From Myxococcales bacterium (lineage in GTDB: Bacteria; Myxococcota_A; UBA9042; GCA-2863065): DNA of 42,065 nucleotides. The notes below the pieces were generated by a model, which ran no database searches, had not been told where the DNA came from, and worked only from the letters and a program-made list of their open reading frames with translations. The stretch lies in NCBI GenBank assembly GCA_018780435.1, contig JADMJS010000376.1, positions 1 through 42,065 on the forward strand. The letters run 5' to 3'. The position numbers and the translations under genes were made by a program. Below are positions 16,450 to 26,200 of this stretch, piece by piece (within the stretch, counting starts at the first letter, position 1; every line of letters begins with the position of its first letter).

Positions 16450-17028
16450 ATGCTGATCTCTCTCGCCGCCCTCATCGCGCTGGGTTCGCCCTCGTCCGAC
16501 TTCCCGAACCCAAAACGCGCCGAAGCCGACCTCGTTGCGGGCACGCCCGTCTACGTAAGGTCGTCCGGCGTCGTGGGTCCGGGGCCGCTCAGTCCCCGCT
16601 ATGATCCCGAGTTCGGGCTCCCCATCGAAGATACGGGCTGCATCGCTGTCGGCGACGATGAGTACAATGGCATCGTCCGAAAGTGGATCGGCGCCCACGG
16701 TCTGCCCAAGAACTCGATGAAGCCGCGCTTCGTCACCCTCGAGGTCGCCCAGGAGGCCATGAAGCACGGCAAGAAGGTGAAGGTCGGCAAATCGGTCACA
16801 CTCGAGGGTGGGTGGACCGTCGCGATGGACGCCCAGACGCTCTCGATTACCGCCAAAGGTGCCGAGAAGCCGGCCATTCAGCTCTGGGCCGCGCTCCCTT
16901 CCGCGCTTGTGTCGATACGGGGAACGCGCGCTTTCGTGCAGGTGGACGAGAGGTCCGAGACGCCGATCCTGCACCTCGATCTCGAGGAGTCGGCCTTCCT
17001 GCAGAGGCTACTTCCGAAACGGAAGTGA
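16450..17028 (+). CDS. exported protein of unknown function
   Basis: 192 residues from ATG 16450 (GTG 16444 is an in-frame alternative). The first ~16 residues (MLISLAALIALGSPSS) form a short signal-like hydrophobic segment. The rest is mixed alpha/beta with a Lys-rich middle (EAMKHGKKVKVGKSVTLEGGW), a possible PDZ- or SH3-like strand pattern, and a Lys/Arg end. I do not recognise a family. It lies 55 bp after the TetR gene and 118 bp before the RND operon, so it may be an accessory gene of either unit. Confidence 0.68.
   Translation: MLISLAALIALGSPSSDFPNPKRAEADLVAGTPVYVRSSGVVGPGPLSPRYDPEFGLPIEDTGCIAVGDDEYNGIVRKWIGAHGLPKNSMKPRFVTLEVAQEAMKHGKKVKVGKSVTLEGGWTVAMDAQTLSITAKGAEKPAIQLWAALPSALVSIRGTRAFVQVDERSETPILHLDLEESAFLQRLLPKRK
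17011..17025 (+). terminator. hairpin overlapping the end of the exported-protein gene
   Basis: CTTCCG and CGGAAG around AAA, immediately before the stop codon and followed by a T-rich stretch (CCTTTCTT at about 17036). Candidate terminator separating the TetR unit from the efflux operon. The arms also resemble the operator repeats at 8360-8406. Confidence 0.4.
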
Positions 17029-17146
17029 AGCTCACCTTTCTTAACCCTTCGTAAGCGTCTGAAATCAAAGGGCTCACCGGGCCGGACCTCCAAGCATTCC
17101 GCTCGTAAGTCTCGACGCCCGGCGATACCGGGGGTACGACCGGGCC

Positions 17147-18448
17147 GTGGTGTCGTACTTGCCATACCTGCTCGCCCTGTCCCTCGCGTCCGCGGCCCCG
17201 CCCGAGCCTCGCGCTACCTTCACGCTCGAACAGTCACTTGAGGTCGCAAGGTCGCGGCACCCTCGCCTCCGTAGCGCTGCCAGCGTCGTCGAGGCGAGCG
17301 CGGCGCAACAGGACGTCACCTTCTCGCCTTTTCTCCCACAGCTCGGCTTCACGCTCGGCTACCAGCGCACCACCGGCAACGTTGCGCCGCGCCCCGGCCA
17401 GACCTTCGGCGCCGTGCCTGAGCCGACCTTCGACGGGTTCAACTACTACTCCGCGTCTCTCACGATGAATCAGCTCATCTGGGACTTCGGCCAGACCCTT
17501 CACCGCTGGGAGGCCGCCCAGTCGACGCTCGGCGCCGCACGGGCGTCGCTGCGCGCCGTCAGGCTCGAGGTGGAGCTCGGTGTGCGAGTGGCCTACGTGA
17601 ACGCTCTGGCGGCAAAGGCGCTCGTCGTCGTGGCCGAGGAGAACCTCGCGTCGGAGCAGCGTCACCTGAAGCAGGTCCAGGCCTTCGTCGCGGCCGAAGC
17701 GCGACCCGCCGTGGAGCTCGCCAAGAGCCGAGCGCTGGTGGCGGCGGCCGAAGCGCAGCTCATCGCCGCCCGGGGCGGTTACGACGGCGCTCTCTCGCAG
17801 CTGCGCCTCGCGATGGGCGTCTCTGCCCTTCCCGGCGGTGACCCCGCCGACCTGCCGGAGAAGCCCGCGGGTGACGACGGCGACCTCGACGCGTTGCTCG
17901 CGAAGGCGGTGAAGGCGCGCCCGGAGCTCCAGGCGCTCGCGCTTCAGGAGGAGGCGCAGCGCCTCATCACCGACGCGGCTCGCGGCGCCTACTGGCCCAC
18001 CTTCGGCCTGACGCTCGCCGTCACGGACGCCGGCACCGAGCTCACGAAGCTCGGTTGGAACATGAGCGCAGGGATCGGCCTCACCTGGAACTTCTACCAG
18101 GGTGGGCTCACCGCGGCTCAAGTGCGCCAAGCCGAAGCGGTACTCGAAGGGCTTGCGGCCAACGTGGAGGCCGCCGTCCACGGCATCCGTGCCGAGATCG
18201 CGCAGATCCTCATCGACCTCCGAACCGCTCGGGGGCAGCTCGCTGCGTCCGAGGAGGCGCTCGCCCAAGCGCGCGAGCAGGTCAGGCTCGCCGAAGGGCG
18301 GTACGCCGCCCGCGTCGGGAGCGTCATCGAGCTCGCCGATGCCGAGACGGCCCGCGCCAATGCTGCGACCAACGTCGTCGTGGTCCGATTCCGAATGGCG
18401 TTGGCGCGCGTACGGCTCATCCGAGCCCTGGGAGAAGGCGTACCTTGA
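17147..18448 (+). CDS. TolC-family outer-membrane efflux channel
   Basis: 433 residues from GTG 17147; a second in-frame GTG follows at once. Signal peptide about 1-16 (YLLALSLASAA). The two OEP repeats are visible as long Ala/Leu/Arg-rich coiled-coil helices (about 25-75, 115-235, 250-310, 330-425) split by strands such as LTMNQLIWDFGQTLHRW and IGLTWNFYQGGLTAAQVRQAEA, which occupy equivalent positions in each half. Length is typical. The protein would form the trimeric outer-membrane duct of the tripartite pump. Its stop overlaps the start of the next gene (TTGA). Confidence 0.93.
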   Translation: MVSYLPYLLALSLASAAPPEPRATFTLEQSLEVARSRHPRLRSAASVVEASAAQQDVTFSPFLPQLGFTLGYQRTTGNVAPRPGQTFGAVPEPTFDGFNYYSASLTMNQLIWDFGQTLHRWEAAQSTLGAARASLRAVRLEVELGVRVAYVNALAAKALVVVAEENLASEQRHLKQVQAFVAAEARPAVELAKSRALVAAAEAQLIAARGGYDGALSQLRLAMGVSALPGGDPADLPEKPAGDDGDLDALLAKAVKARPELQALALQEEAQRLITDAARGAYWPTFGLTLAVTDAGTELTKLGWNMSAGIGLTWNFYQGGLTAAQVRQAEAVLEGLAANVEAAVHGIRAEIAQILIDLRTARGQLAASEEALAQAREQVRLAEGRYAARVGSVIELADAETARANAATNVVVVRFRMALARVRLIRALGEGVP

Positions 18449-19821
18449 AAGTTTCGTGGAAACGGCGCGTTACGTATCTGGCCCTGGTCGCCATCGTCGC
18501 CGGCTGCAAAGACAAACCCGCCGCGCCCGCCGGAGGCGGCCCGCCCCCCGCCCCGGTCACGCTGACGCCCGCAGTCTCGAAGTCCGTACCGATCGAGCTC
18601 ACCGCGGTCGGCTCGGTGTTGCCGATCGCGACGGTCTCGGTCAAAGCCCAGGCCGCCGGCCCCGTCATGTCGGAGTCCTTCGAGGAAGGTCAGCTCGTGA
18701 AGGCCGGCGATGAGCTCGCCGTCATCGACTCTCGCCCCATCCTCATTGCCCGGAAGCAGCTCGACGCCAACCTCGCCCGCACGCGCGCCCTCATCACGCA
18801 GGCCGAAGCGACTAAGGCCCAACGGGAGGCAGACGTCCGGCAGACCGAAGCCCTGCTCTCGCGCGGTAACGCCCAGCACGAACAGGCGAGGCGGGCCGAA
18901 CGACGCACTAAGGCGCTGGCCGAGTCAGACCTCGTCGCGGCCGAAGACTTCGACCGCCTCCGCACCGAGACGACCGTCACCGAAGCTGGCCTTCGCGGCA
19001 CGAAGGCCCAGATCGAGAACGCCAAGTCCGCAGCGAAGGCGGCGCAAGCGGCCATCGACGCCGCCAAAGCGACGGAGGCGGCCGACCTCGCCGCGATCGA
19101 GCAGGCCGAGCTCCAACTCTCGTATACGACCATCAAGGCGCCCATCTCGGGCCGCGTCGGCGCCCGCCTCGTGCCGGTCGGGAACCTCATCAAGGCTAAC
19201 GACGAGACGCTCGTCGTCATCACCCAGGTCGCGCCCATCCACGTCGCGTTCAGCGTACCGGAGAGCCACCTCGCGGCCATTGTCGCGGCGTGGCCAGGCC
19301 GGGATCGGCCCGGCGCCACCGCGGAATCCGCTCCCGCCGTCGAGGTCTACGAGCCGGGTGGCGCACGCGCCGCCAGCATCGCCAAAGGCGGACGCGGCCT
19401 GCCGATGGCGACCGGCCGACTCTCCTTCATCAACAATACCGTCGACGTCGCGACCGGCACGGTTCTGCTCAAGGCCACCTTCGACAACCCGGACGGCCGC
19501 CTGTGGCCCGGCCAGTTCGTCGACGTCGCGTTGCGACTTAGTACGCGTGAGGGCCTCACGGTGCCGTCGCAGGCGGTCCAGACGGGGCAGCAGGGCCAGT
19601 TCGTGTTCGTGGTCGGCCCGGACAAAACCGCTGACGTTCGTCCAGTGGTCGTCGAACGGCACGTCGCCGGTGAAGCGCTCATCGCGGAGGGCCTGAAAGC
19701 CGGCGACCGCGTCGTCGTCGACGGCCAAGCCAAGGTCCGAAAAGGCGCGCCGGTGCGCATCCCGGCCGAGGAGAAGGCGGCCCCGGCGGCGGCCCCGGCG
19801 GCCGCGAGCAAGACGCCCTGA
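18445..19821 (+). CDS. RND efflux membrane-fusion lipoprotein
   Basis: 458 residues from TTG 18445. The start is decided by the 4-bp TTGA overlap with the channel gene and by the lipoprotein signal that follows (RRVTYLALVAIVAGC, Cys21). Order: beta-barrel strand (AVGSVLPIATVSVKAQAAGPVMS), first lipoyl half (EEGQLVKAGDELAVIDSRP), a long coiled-coil hairpin (about residues 95-225), second lipoyl half (YTTIKAPISGRVGARLVPVGNLIKAND), barrel domain, membrane-proximal domain, and an Ala/Pro-rich end. Typical of MdtA/AcrA adaptors. It links the pump to the outer-membrane channel and overlaps the pump start by one base. Confidence 0.95.
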   Translation: MKVSWKRRVTYLALVAIVAGCKDKPAAPAGGGPPPAPVTLTPAVSKSVPIELTAVGSVLPIATVSVKAQAAGPVMSESFEEGQLVKAGDELAVIDSRPILIARKQLDANLARTRALITQAEATKAQREADVRQTEALLSRGNAQHEQARRAERRTKALAESDLVAAEDFDRLRTETTVTEAGLRGTKAQIENAKSAAKAAQAAIDAAKATEAADLAAIEQAELQLSYTTIKAPISGRVGARLVPVGNLIKANDETLVVITQVAPIHVAFSVPESHLAAIVAAWPGRDRPGATAESAPAVEVYEPGGARAASIAKGGRGLPMATGRLSFINNTVDVATGTVLLKATFDNPDGRLWPGQFVDVALRLSTREGLTVPSQAVQTGQQGQFVFVVGPDKTADVRPVVVERHVAGEALIAEGLKAGDRVVVDGQAKVRKGAPVRIPAEEKAAPAAAPAAASKTP

Positions 19822-22800
19822 TGCGCTCCGATCTCTTCATCCGAAGGCCGGTACTCACGACGTTGCTCATGGCGGCCCTCGTGCTCGCTGGCATCGGCGC
19901 CTACCGCGCGCTCCCGGTCAGCGACCTGCCGAACGTCGATTTCCCGACGATTCAGGTCTCGGCGTCGCTCCCCGGCGCTAGCCCCGAGACGATGGCCTCG
20001 GCCGTCGCGACCCCGCTCGAACGGCAGTTCACGACCATCGCCGGCATCGACTCGATGACCTCGACGAGCGCACTCGGGCTCACGCAGATCACGGTGCAGT
20101 TCAACCTCGGCCGCGACATCGACGGCGCCGCCCAAGACGTGCAGGCCGCCATCGCCAAAGCGGCCAACTTGCTCCCGCCCGGCATGCCGAACGCGCCGAC
20201 CTACCAGAAGGTCAACCCGGCCGATCAGCCCATCATCTTCCTCGCGATGAGCTCGAAGACCCTGCCCATGCACGTCGTCGACGAGTACGCGCAGACGAAC
20301 CTCGCGCAGCAGCTCTCGACCATCTCCGGCGTCGCCCAGGTCAACGTCTTCGGCTCGCAGAAGTACGCCGTCCGCATCCAAGCTGATCCGGGCGCCCTCG
20401 CGCTCCGAGGCATCGGCTCGGACGAGCTCGAACGCGCCATCACCACGGCCAACCCGAAGCGCCCGACGGGCACGCTCTACGGCGCGCATCAGTCGTTCTC
20501 GGTCCAGACCGACGGTCAGCTTGCCTCGGCCGAACCCTTCAAGGACGTCGTTGTCGCGTGGCGAAACGGCGCGCCGCTGCGGCTCGGCCAGGTCGCGAAC
20601 GTGGTCGACAGCGTGCAGACCGACAAGGTCGCGAGCTGGTTCTCGGGCACCCGCGCGGTCGTGCTGGCCGTGCAGCGTCAGCCGGGCACCAACACGGTGC
20701 AGATCGTCGACCAGATCCGCAGCCTGCTCCCGAAGTTCCGCGAAGTGCTTCCGGCGCAGATCGACCTCGAGGTCCTCTTCGACCGCGCCGTCGGCATCCG
20801 CCACTCGGTCGAAGACGTCGAGTTCACGCTGCTCCTGACCATCGCCCTCGTCGTGATGGTCATCTTCCTCTTCCTCCGAAACCTGTCGGCGACGCTCATC
20901 CCGAGCCTGGCCGTGCCCATCTCCATCCTCGGCACCTTCGCGCTGATGTGGGCGCTCGGCTACAGCATCGACTTGCTCTCGCTGATGGCGCTCACGCTCT
21001 GCGTCGGGTTCGTGGTCGACGACGCCGTCGTGGTGCTCGAGAACATCGTGCGGCACATGGAGGAGGGCATGCCGCGTATGGAGGCGGCCATCAAGGGCAC
21101 TCGCGAGATCGCGTTCACCGTCATCTCAATGACCATCTCGCTCGCCGCCGTCTTCATCCCCGTGCTCTTCATGGGCGGCATAGTCGGCCGGCTGCTCCAC
21201 GAGTTCGCGGTCGTCATCGCGGCCGCGGTCACCGTCTCCGGCATCGTCTCCTTGACGCTGACGCCGATGCTCTGCAGCCGCTTCTTGACTCCACCCACGA
21301 ACGACCACGGATGGGCCTACCGCGTCATCGAGCGCTTCTTCGACGGCCTCCTCCACGTCTACGACGTCACGCTTCGCTTCACGCTGCGTCACAAGTGGAT
21401 CGCCGACGTCAGCCTCATCGCCAGCCTCGTCGCCACGGTGCACCTCTTCGGCATCATCCCGAAGGGCTTCATCCCCAATGAAGACGTGGGCTTCGCCTTC
21501 GGGTTCACCGAAGCGGCGCAAGACATCTCGTTCGAATCCATGAAGGAGCACCAGCTCCAGGTCGCCAAAGTCGTCGGCGAAGACCCGAACGTCGAGGCCT
21601 ACATGTCCTCGGTCGGCGCCGGCGGCCCGAACGTCGTCCCAAACACCGGCCGCATCTTCATCCGCATGAAGCCCCGCGCCGAGCGCCCGCCCATCGCGGA
21701 GGTCATCGGCCAGCTCCGAAAGAAGCTCTCCGGCATCCCCGGCATCAGCGTCTACCTGCAAGAGCTCCCCACGATCCGCCTCGGCGGCACCCTCTCGAAG
21801 GCGCTCTACCAGCTCACCCTCCAGAGCACCGACTTGGGCGAGCTTAACAAGTGGGCGCCCATCCTGACGGACCGGATGCGCGCGCTCCCCGACCTCCTCG
21901 ACGTCAACAGCGACCTGCAGCTCGCGAGCCCGAAGGCCGTCGTCGAAGTCGACCGCGACAAAGCGGCCGCCGTCGGCGTCACCGTCGACCAGGTCGAAGC
22001 CACTCTCGGCGGCGCGTACGGCTCCCGCCAAGCCTCGACCATCTACACCTCGACCAATCAATTTTGGGTCATCTCGGAGGTCGACCCGCGCTACCAACGC
22101 GACCCTGAACAGCTCGACGCGCTCTACGTGCGCAGCACCACCGGCAAGCTCGTCCCCCTGAAGTCCATCGCCACGGTCAAACGCAGCGTCGGCCCCCTCA
22201 CGGTCGCCCACCTCGGCCAGCTCCCGGCGGTCACCATCTCCTTCAACCTGAAGCCCGGCGTCTCGCTCTCGCAGGCCGTCGAGCAGATCGCGACCATCCG
22301 AACCGAGCTGAAGGCCCCGGAGACCCTGACCTCGACCTTCCAAGGCACGGCCCAGGCCTTCCAGTCCTCACTGAAGGGCCAGGGTACGCTCCTCATCGTG
22401 ACCATCCTGGTCATCTACCTCGTCCTCGGCATCCTCTACGAGAGCTTCATCCACCCGATCACGATCCTCTCGGGCCTCCCCTCCGGCGCAGTCGGCGCCC
22501 TCCTTGCTCTGTGGCTCTTCGACATGGAGCTCAACGTCTACGGCTTCGTCGGCCTGATCATGCTGGTCGGAATCGTGAAGAAGAATGCCATCATGATGAT
22601 CGACTTCGCCCTCGACGCGCAGCGCCAGGGCATGGCCCCGGAAGAGGCCATCTACCAGGGCGCCCTAAAGCGCTTCCGCCCCATCATGATGACCACCATG
22701 GCCGCGCTCCTCGGCACCCTCCCCATCGCGCTCGCGGTCGGCGAAGGCACCGAGTCCCGCCAACCCCTCGGCGTCGCGGTCGTCGGCGGCCTCCTCCTCT

Positions 22801-22910
22801 CCCAAGTCCTGACGCTCTACATCACCCCGGTCCTCTACATCCACATGGAGCGAATGCGCCGCTTCGTGATGCGGGGCAGGGCGCCGGTGGTGGTGCCGGA
22901 GATGCCGTAG
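19821..22910 (+). CDS. RND efflux pump, inner-membrane transporter
   Basis: 1029 residues from ATG 19821, which shares a base with the adaptor stop (TGATG). Full HAE-1/MdtB-C-type architecture: an N-terminal membrane helix (VLTTLLMAALVLAGIGAYRALPVSDLP), a large periplasmic loop, a helix bundle around 340-540, a second loop and the C-terminal bundle. The proton-relay pair in the fourth helix is intact (VVDDAVVVLENI, Asp400-Asp401). By family knowledge it exports drugs, detergents or other amphiphiles using the proton gradient. The specific substrate is not predictable here. Its 3' two-thirds is repeated 14,608 bp downstream in a damaged copy. Confidence 0.97.
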   Translation: MRSDLFIRRPVLTTLLMAALVLAGIGAYRALPVSDLPNVDFPTIQVSASLPGASPETMASAVATPLERQFTTIAGIDSMTSTSALGLTQITVQFNLGRDIDGAAQDVQAAIAKAANLLPPGMPNAPTYQKVNPADQPIIFLAMSSKTLPMHVVDEYAQTNLAQQLSTISGVAQVNVFGSQKYAVRIQADPGALALRGIGSDELERAITTANPKRPTGTLYGAHQSFSVQTDGQLASAEPFKDVVVAWRNGAPLRLGQVANVVDSVQTDKVASWFSGTRAVVLAVQRQPGTNTVQIVDQIRSLLPKFREVLPAQIDLEVLFDRAVGIRHSVEDVEFTLLLTIALVVMVIFLFLRNLSATLIPSLAVPISILGTFALMWALGYSIDLLSLMALTLCVGFVVDDAVVVLENIVRHMEEGMPRMEAAIKGTREIAFTVISMTISLAAVFIPVLFMGGIVGRLLHEFAVVIAAAVTVSGIVSLTLTPMLCSRFLTPPTNDHGWAYRVIERFFDGLLHVYDVTLRFTLRHKWIADVSLIASLVATVHLFGIIPKGFIPNEDVGFAFGFTEAAQDISFESMKEHQLQVAKVVGEDPNVEAYMSSVGAGGPNVVPNTGRIFIRMKPRAERPPIAEVIGQLRKKLSGIPGISVYLQELPTIRLGGTLSKALYQLTLQSTDLGELNKWAPILTDRMRALPDLLDVNSDLQLASPKAVVEVDRDKAAAVGVTVDQVEATLGGAYGSRQASTIYTSTNQFWVISEVDPRYQRDPEQLDALYVRSTTGKLVPLKSIATVKRSVGPLTVAHLGQLPAVTISFNLKPGVSLSQAVEQIATIRTELKAPETLTSTFQGTAQAFQSSLKGQGTLLIVTILVIYLVLGILYESFIHPITILSGLPSGAVGALLALWLFDMELNVYGFVGLIMLVGIVKKNAIMMIDFALDAQRQGMAPEEAIYQGALKRFRPIMMTTMAALLGTLPIALAVGEGTESRQPLGVAVVGGLLLSQVLTLYITPVLYIHMERMRRFVMRGRAPVVVPEMP
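20592..22910 (+). repeat. left direct repeat (RND gene segment) flanking the island
   Basis: This segment aligns with 35206-37518 in direct orientation; from about base 20650 the offset is a constant 14,608 bp to the shared stop. By eye, 21498-21820 is identical to 36106-36428, while other stretches differ mostly at third codon positions. This mosaic pattern is expected if gene conversion has occurred. Confidence 0.85.
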
Positions 22911-23237
22911 GGCGATCAGCCTGCTTTTCGAGTGGCGCTGTTTTCTCGAATGAAGTCGCAAATGAGCAAGTAATCATTCGGGCAGCCGCCGCAATTCGCG
23001 AGCTAGGGATCTGCGCCTCTTGGCTCTGCGGGAGCGTGCACACCTCCCGCGTCACCGTAGTTCGGATGAGTTCGTTTGCACCCCTCGTCCAAAGGGAAGA
23101 GTTCGGTTCGGTCCGAGTTCCGACGGCTCTGGCCGAGCCAATCACACAGCAAGCAGCAACCACGCAACGGAACCACCATTGCAGTATCGCCGAAGCTGAG
23201 CGAGCATCTCTCTAGTACCCACGTCGGGAGAATCGCG
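22911..23237 (+). other. intergenic region between efflux operon and island
   Basis: 327 bp with no convincing gene; small frames here look like noise, and the frame open from 23076 has no ribosome-binding site before the 23238 start. It holds a stem-loop with arms GCGGGAG (23027-23033) and CTCCCGC (23043-23049) and a shorter one (GGCTC/GAGCC near 23124-23138). Either could end efflux-operon transcription. No clear sigma-70 promoter is seen, though the island's first gene should be driven from here. Confidence 0.5.
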
Positions 23238-26200
23238 ATGTCAACTTCGTCCACGTCCGTTCGGTTCATCGTTCCTGGGACGCGCGCCAGTCGTTCGGCC
23301 GCCGGAATGGCAATGCTGTCACCGCTGCCCGTGCTGGGGGAAGTCGTGGGCGCGGTACGTCTCGACGCCTCGCGCGCGGCGGGCGAAGACGTCGCTCTCG
23401 AAGCTCAACCAGGTATGGATGTCGTGGTTCTCGAGGTCGAGAACGGACCCACACTGTACCTCCACCCCGACACAGCCCGTGCGCTATTCGAGGCGCAGGA
23501 GGGGGCGAGCCGCAGTGAATCGCAGGCCGGGGTCTCGGTTCCGCGTCACCTGGCGTGGGCCGGCAACTTCGATGGATCGAGACGCCGGGGCTGGTTCGGA
23601 CGAGTGCTGCTGAAGGCTCTGCGGATCTTCCGACCAGCCACCGATCGGATTCTCGAAGGAGCGGCGGACCTGGGTGCGAAGGGGCTCGCATGGCTCGTGG
23701 ATCAGCAAGTGGACGAGGGGGTCTACGAGATTCCAAAGACCGGGCCACTCGAAGCTCTCAAGGGATCGACCAAGATCGACTCGATTCCGGCATCCAACTC
23801 GCCAATCTTGGTATTCGTCCACGGCACTTTCTCGAATACCGCCGGCACGTTCGGAAAGCTGTGGCAGAACCACCCCACCCTAGTCAAAAGCCTCTTCGAC
23901 CACTACGAAGGCCGCGTCTACGGGCTCGACCACGCCACCCTAGGGCGTAGTCCGATGCAGAATGCCCTGACCCTCGCCAACGCGCTCCCGGAGAAAGCGC
24001 GTATCCATTTGGTCACGCATTCACGAGGCGGTCTCGTGGCAGAGGTCCTGGCGCGCGCAGCATCCCCCGCAGAGGGTGACGCGGATGAGTTCCCAAACGT
24101 CGACGGTTGGGAAGAACATCGGGATGCTCTCAAAGTTCTCTTCGAGACGATGGCCAAAAAAGGTGTGCGTGTCGAGCGGACCGTGCGAGTAGCCTGTCCG
24201 GCGCGAGGCACCACTCTTGCGTCGAGTCGACTGGACGCTTATGTGTCCGTGCTGGCGTGGCTGTCTCGCATGTCTGGGCTTCCGATGGTCGGGGCCGTCG
24301 TGAACTTCGCTGCCGAGGTCGCCCGGCGGCGCATGGACCCAGAGCTTCTGCCGGGGCTCGCGGCACAGATCCCGGGCGGCCCTTTCGTTCGGTGGCTGCA
24401 TGGGGTGTCTACCCCAGTAGACAATCAACTCAGAGTCGTTGCGGGAGATCTCGAGGCGGAGGACCTGGGCTCCTGGCTAAAGACCCTACTCACGGACAAC
24501 TTCTACGGAAGCGACCACGACTTGGTAGTGCAGACGCGGTCGATGTACGGCGGCGCGCTTCGCAAGACGACACCCGACTTCCTTCTCGACCGAGGCAAAG
24601 AGGTCTCACACTTCAATTACTTCACGAACGAACTCACAGCGAAGGCCGTCGTGGCCGGGCTCGTCCAGAATGAACCGGCCGGGTTCCGGCCGATTGGTCG
24701 AGAATCGCAACGCGGTCAGGACTCGTCGGGGGTTCGTGCTCCCCGCTCGGCCCGATCAGGGGCCGCCAATCGCGAAAAGTCGCCACTCGCGGTCGTACTG
24801 CCGGGCATTCTCGGCAGCGAACTGACGCGCGACGGAAAGTGGATCTGGGCCAACCCCGCCGCGCTCTGGGCGTTCGACGAGCTCGGGCCCAACGCGAAGG
24901 GCGTCGAGGCGTCGCTCCCGATCCAGGCGGTCTACCAGCCTCTTCAAGACATTCTGAGGGACGCCGGCAACGAAGTGCTACCTTTCGCCTACGATTGGCG
25001 TCTCAGTGTAACTGGCGCTGCCGAGGCGCTGGCGACGCGACTTGCGGCAACCCTGAGGGATGGCGGTCGCCCAGTCCGATTCGTCGCACATTCGATGGGC
25101 GGTCTCGTGGTTCGGGCGCTCGCAGCGCTCCATCCAGACTTGTTTCGCGATGCCATGAGTCGAGACGCCTCGCGCATTCTGATGCTCGGCACGCCCAACG
25201 ATGGTTCCTGGGCGCCTATGCAAGTGCTCACAGGCGATAGCTTCTGGGGTGGCGTTCTGTCGGCCGTCGACGCGCCCTGGGATCCAGGTAAACTTCGGGA
25301 GCTCGCCGCGCAATTCCCCGGGTTCTTGCTGCTCCAAGCGTCCCTTCAGCAACGTGGTCTACACCGTGCTGAACGCTGGGAGGCGCTCGAGGACGCCGAT
25401 TTCGCGAACCTGCCCTCGTGGTGGCGACCTGTTCGACGCTGGCATCGGTGGGGAAAACCGACCCAGTCAGTACTCGATGAGGCCGTCCGAGTGCAGGCGC
25501 TCCTGACAGGCGGGTTGCCTGCGTTCCTCGAATACGCGGACAAGACGGCCGTCGTGGTGGGACGTGGCCGACGCACGCCGGCCGGTTTCCTCGAGTCGCG
25601 TGGCGGCATCGACTACGAGACGGTGACCGAGGGTGACGGCCTCGTCACCCACGCCAGCAGTCGACTCCCCGGCGTCGAGACTTGGTCCGTCGGGGCCGCC
25701 CACGTAGAGCTTCCGCTGTACACGCAAGCGCTGCCTGGCTACATCGCGCTTCTCGACAACGGCCCCGACGCGTTGGAAGCACCCGGCCTCACGCCGGAGG
25801 GCCGGACGGCCCGCCGCGGGTCGAGCGTGTCGAGGGGACGACCGTCTCGAGATGGAACACTCTTTGCCGGTCCAACGCTATTGGACGCCATCGCGCCACC
25901 CAAAGTCGCGGGCCTTTCGCTTCGGGTGGTGCACACCGATCTGTCCTTCATCCAGCCGGCACTCTTCGTGGGTCACTATCGATCCCCTCGGCTTGGGGGT
26001 TCGGAGGCCATTCTCGACCGCATTCTGGGCGGGGCGCTCCAGGACTCGCGCAATCTCGGATTGTACCCGGAGGCCGCCAAAGACCATCGCATCTTCTTGA
26101 ACACTCGGGCACCTCGCGACAACCCGCTGGCCCTCCCCCAGCCCACGTCCGTCATCGTCGTCGGGCTCGGCGACGAGGGCGATCTGACGTACCGTGGCCT

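Noticed and set aside
17234..18268. 344-codon minus-strand frame
   Set aside because: Antisense to the channel gene, whose coiled-coil pattern and operon overlaps are convincing.
19347..21056. 569-codon minus-strand frame
   Set aside because: Antisense shadow of the adaptor and pump genes; Asp/Arg/His-rich with no motif.
21126..22343. 405-codon minus-strand frame, and its counterpart at 35587-36705
   Set aside because: Both are antisense to the two pump copies. Their similarity to each other only reflects the duplicated pump sequence.
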